Shown: positions 63,676 to 64,000 of the stretch, in pieces
Position numbering within the stretch: the stretch's first letter is position 1
How the letters are laid out: every line of letters begins with the position of its first letter
Origin: Streblospio benedicti
Taxonomy: Eukaryota; Annelida; Polychaeta; Spionida; Spionidae
Assembly (NCBI GenBank): GCA_019095985.1
Contig: CM032661.1
Span: forward strand, 21,504,668 to 21,568,667
Direction: 5' to 3'
Length of the DNA stretch: 64,000 nt
Program-made: the position numbers and the translations under genes
The notes under the pieces: generated by a model
What the model was told of the DNA's origin: nothing
Seen by the model: the letters and a program-made list of their open reading frames with translations, nothing else
The model's database searches: none

Positions 63676-64000
63676 TTCTAGGTCTTGTAATATATAGTGC
63701 GTTTAATGACACTTGGAACAAAATAAAGAAAACACAATACACGTTTGATATAAAAACTAACCAACCCGCTAAAAATATTGATAGTAAGTATTAGTAAATA
63801 CATCTACTGGCGAAACACCCAACTCGTGAGTGTCCTGATGTGGTGTTTGCCGGTTGAGTGTCATTATGAAAGCTGCCAACCTGTGTGCGTGCTACACGGC
63901 TATCAACTAGTCTCACTTCAAACCGCCATCATCACATTATTAATGACCCTTAACATGTGAGCATGTCTGCACACTGTAATTCCAATTAGGTATTTTAGTT
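63676..64000. other. Window end, nothing recognised
   Basis: AT-rich non-coding sequence. No repeat or coding frame was recognised. Confidence 0.5.

Overview
This is a eukaryotic, AT-rich, intron-rich window from what looks like a marine invertebrate. The dispersed short DNA-transposon and tRNA-SINE debris, the gene style and the frequent tacatgta-like words fit a mollusc or other spiralian, but a hemichordate or cephalochordate is not excluded. No prokaryotic operon, rRNA or CRISPR array was seen, and no retrovirus-like, LTR or Polinton element was recognised. Most short open frames are chance frames in non-coding DNA or in AT microsatellites.

Layout. Bases 1-23,300 hold no gene I can support. 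They contain DNA-transposon relics, a large (AT)n array near 10.7-11.1 kb with a second at 11.55 kb, a pogo/Tigger-like MITE with TA target duplications at 16.4 kb, and a hairpin element at 21.9-22.1 kb. From 23.36 to 38.72 kb on the plus strand lies one complete or nearly complete PHLPP gene (PH domain and leucine-rich-repeat protein phosphatase). I resolved 26 exons plus a last exon that is cut by a 100-N assembly gap. The order is RA-like region, PH domain, about twenty LRRs, PP2C phosphatase domain and a low-complexity C-terminal tail, about 1,460 residues in all. Its introns carry a LINE fragment, a 302-bp MITE with perfect 82-bp terminal inverted repeats, and a five-fold tandem repeat that duplicates the 5' splice site of exon 14.

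At 41.4-42.2 kb on the minus strand is a single-coding-exon gene for a methyltransferase-fold protein that resembles bacterial SAM-dependent methyltransferases. It may be a horizontally acquired gene that has been given a 5'-UTR intron. Bases 42.9-48.7 kb are dense in inverted repeats and hairpins, include a G-rich (GGGGTT)n tract, and hold two tRNA-derived SINEs of one family.

Bases 49.5-60.2 kb are an old direct tandem segmental duplication (about 49.53-55.54 and 55.74-60.17 kb). The right copy carries an apparently intact two-exon gene, on the minus strand, for a secreted LRR plus PAN/apple-like protein. The left copy is a pseudogene: a 513-bp in-frame deletion removed the LRRs and left a stop codon at the junction, while its PAN exon is still open. 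The window ends with a LINE 3' fragment at 63.2-63.5 kb enclosed by 38-bp direct repeats.

The genes do not form a visible pathway. PHLPP is an intracellular signalling phosphatase, the methyltransferase-like protein has no known substrate, and the LRR-PAN protein is predicted to be extracellular.
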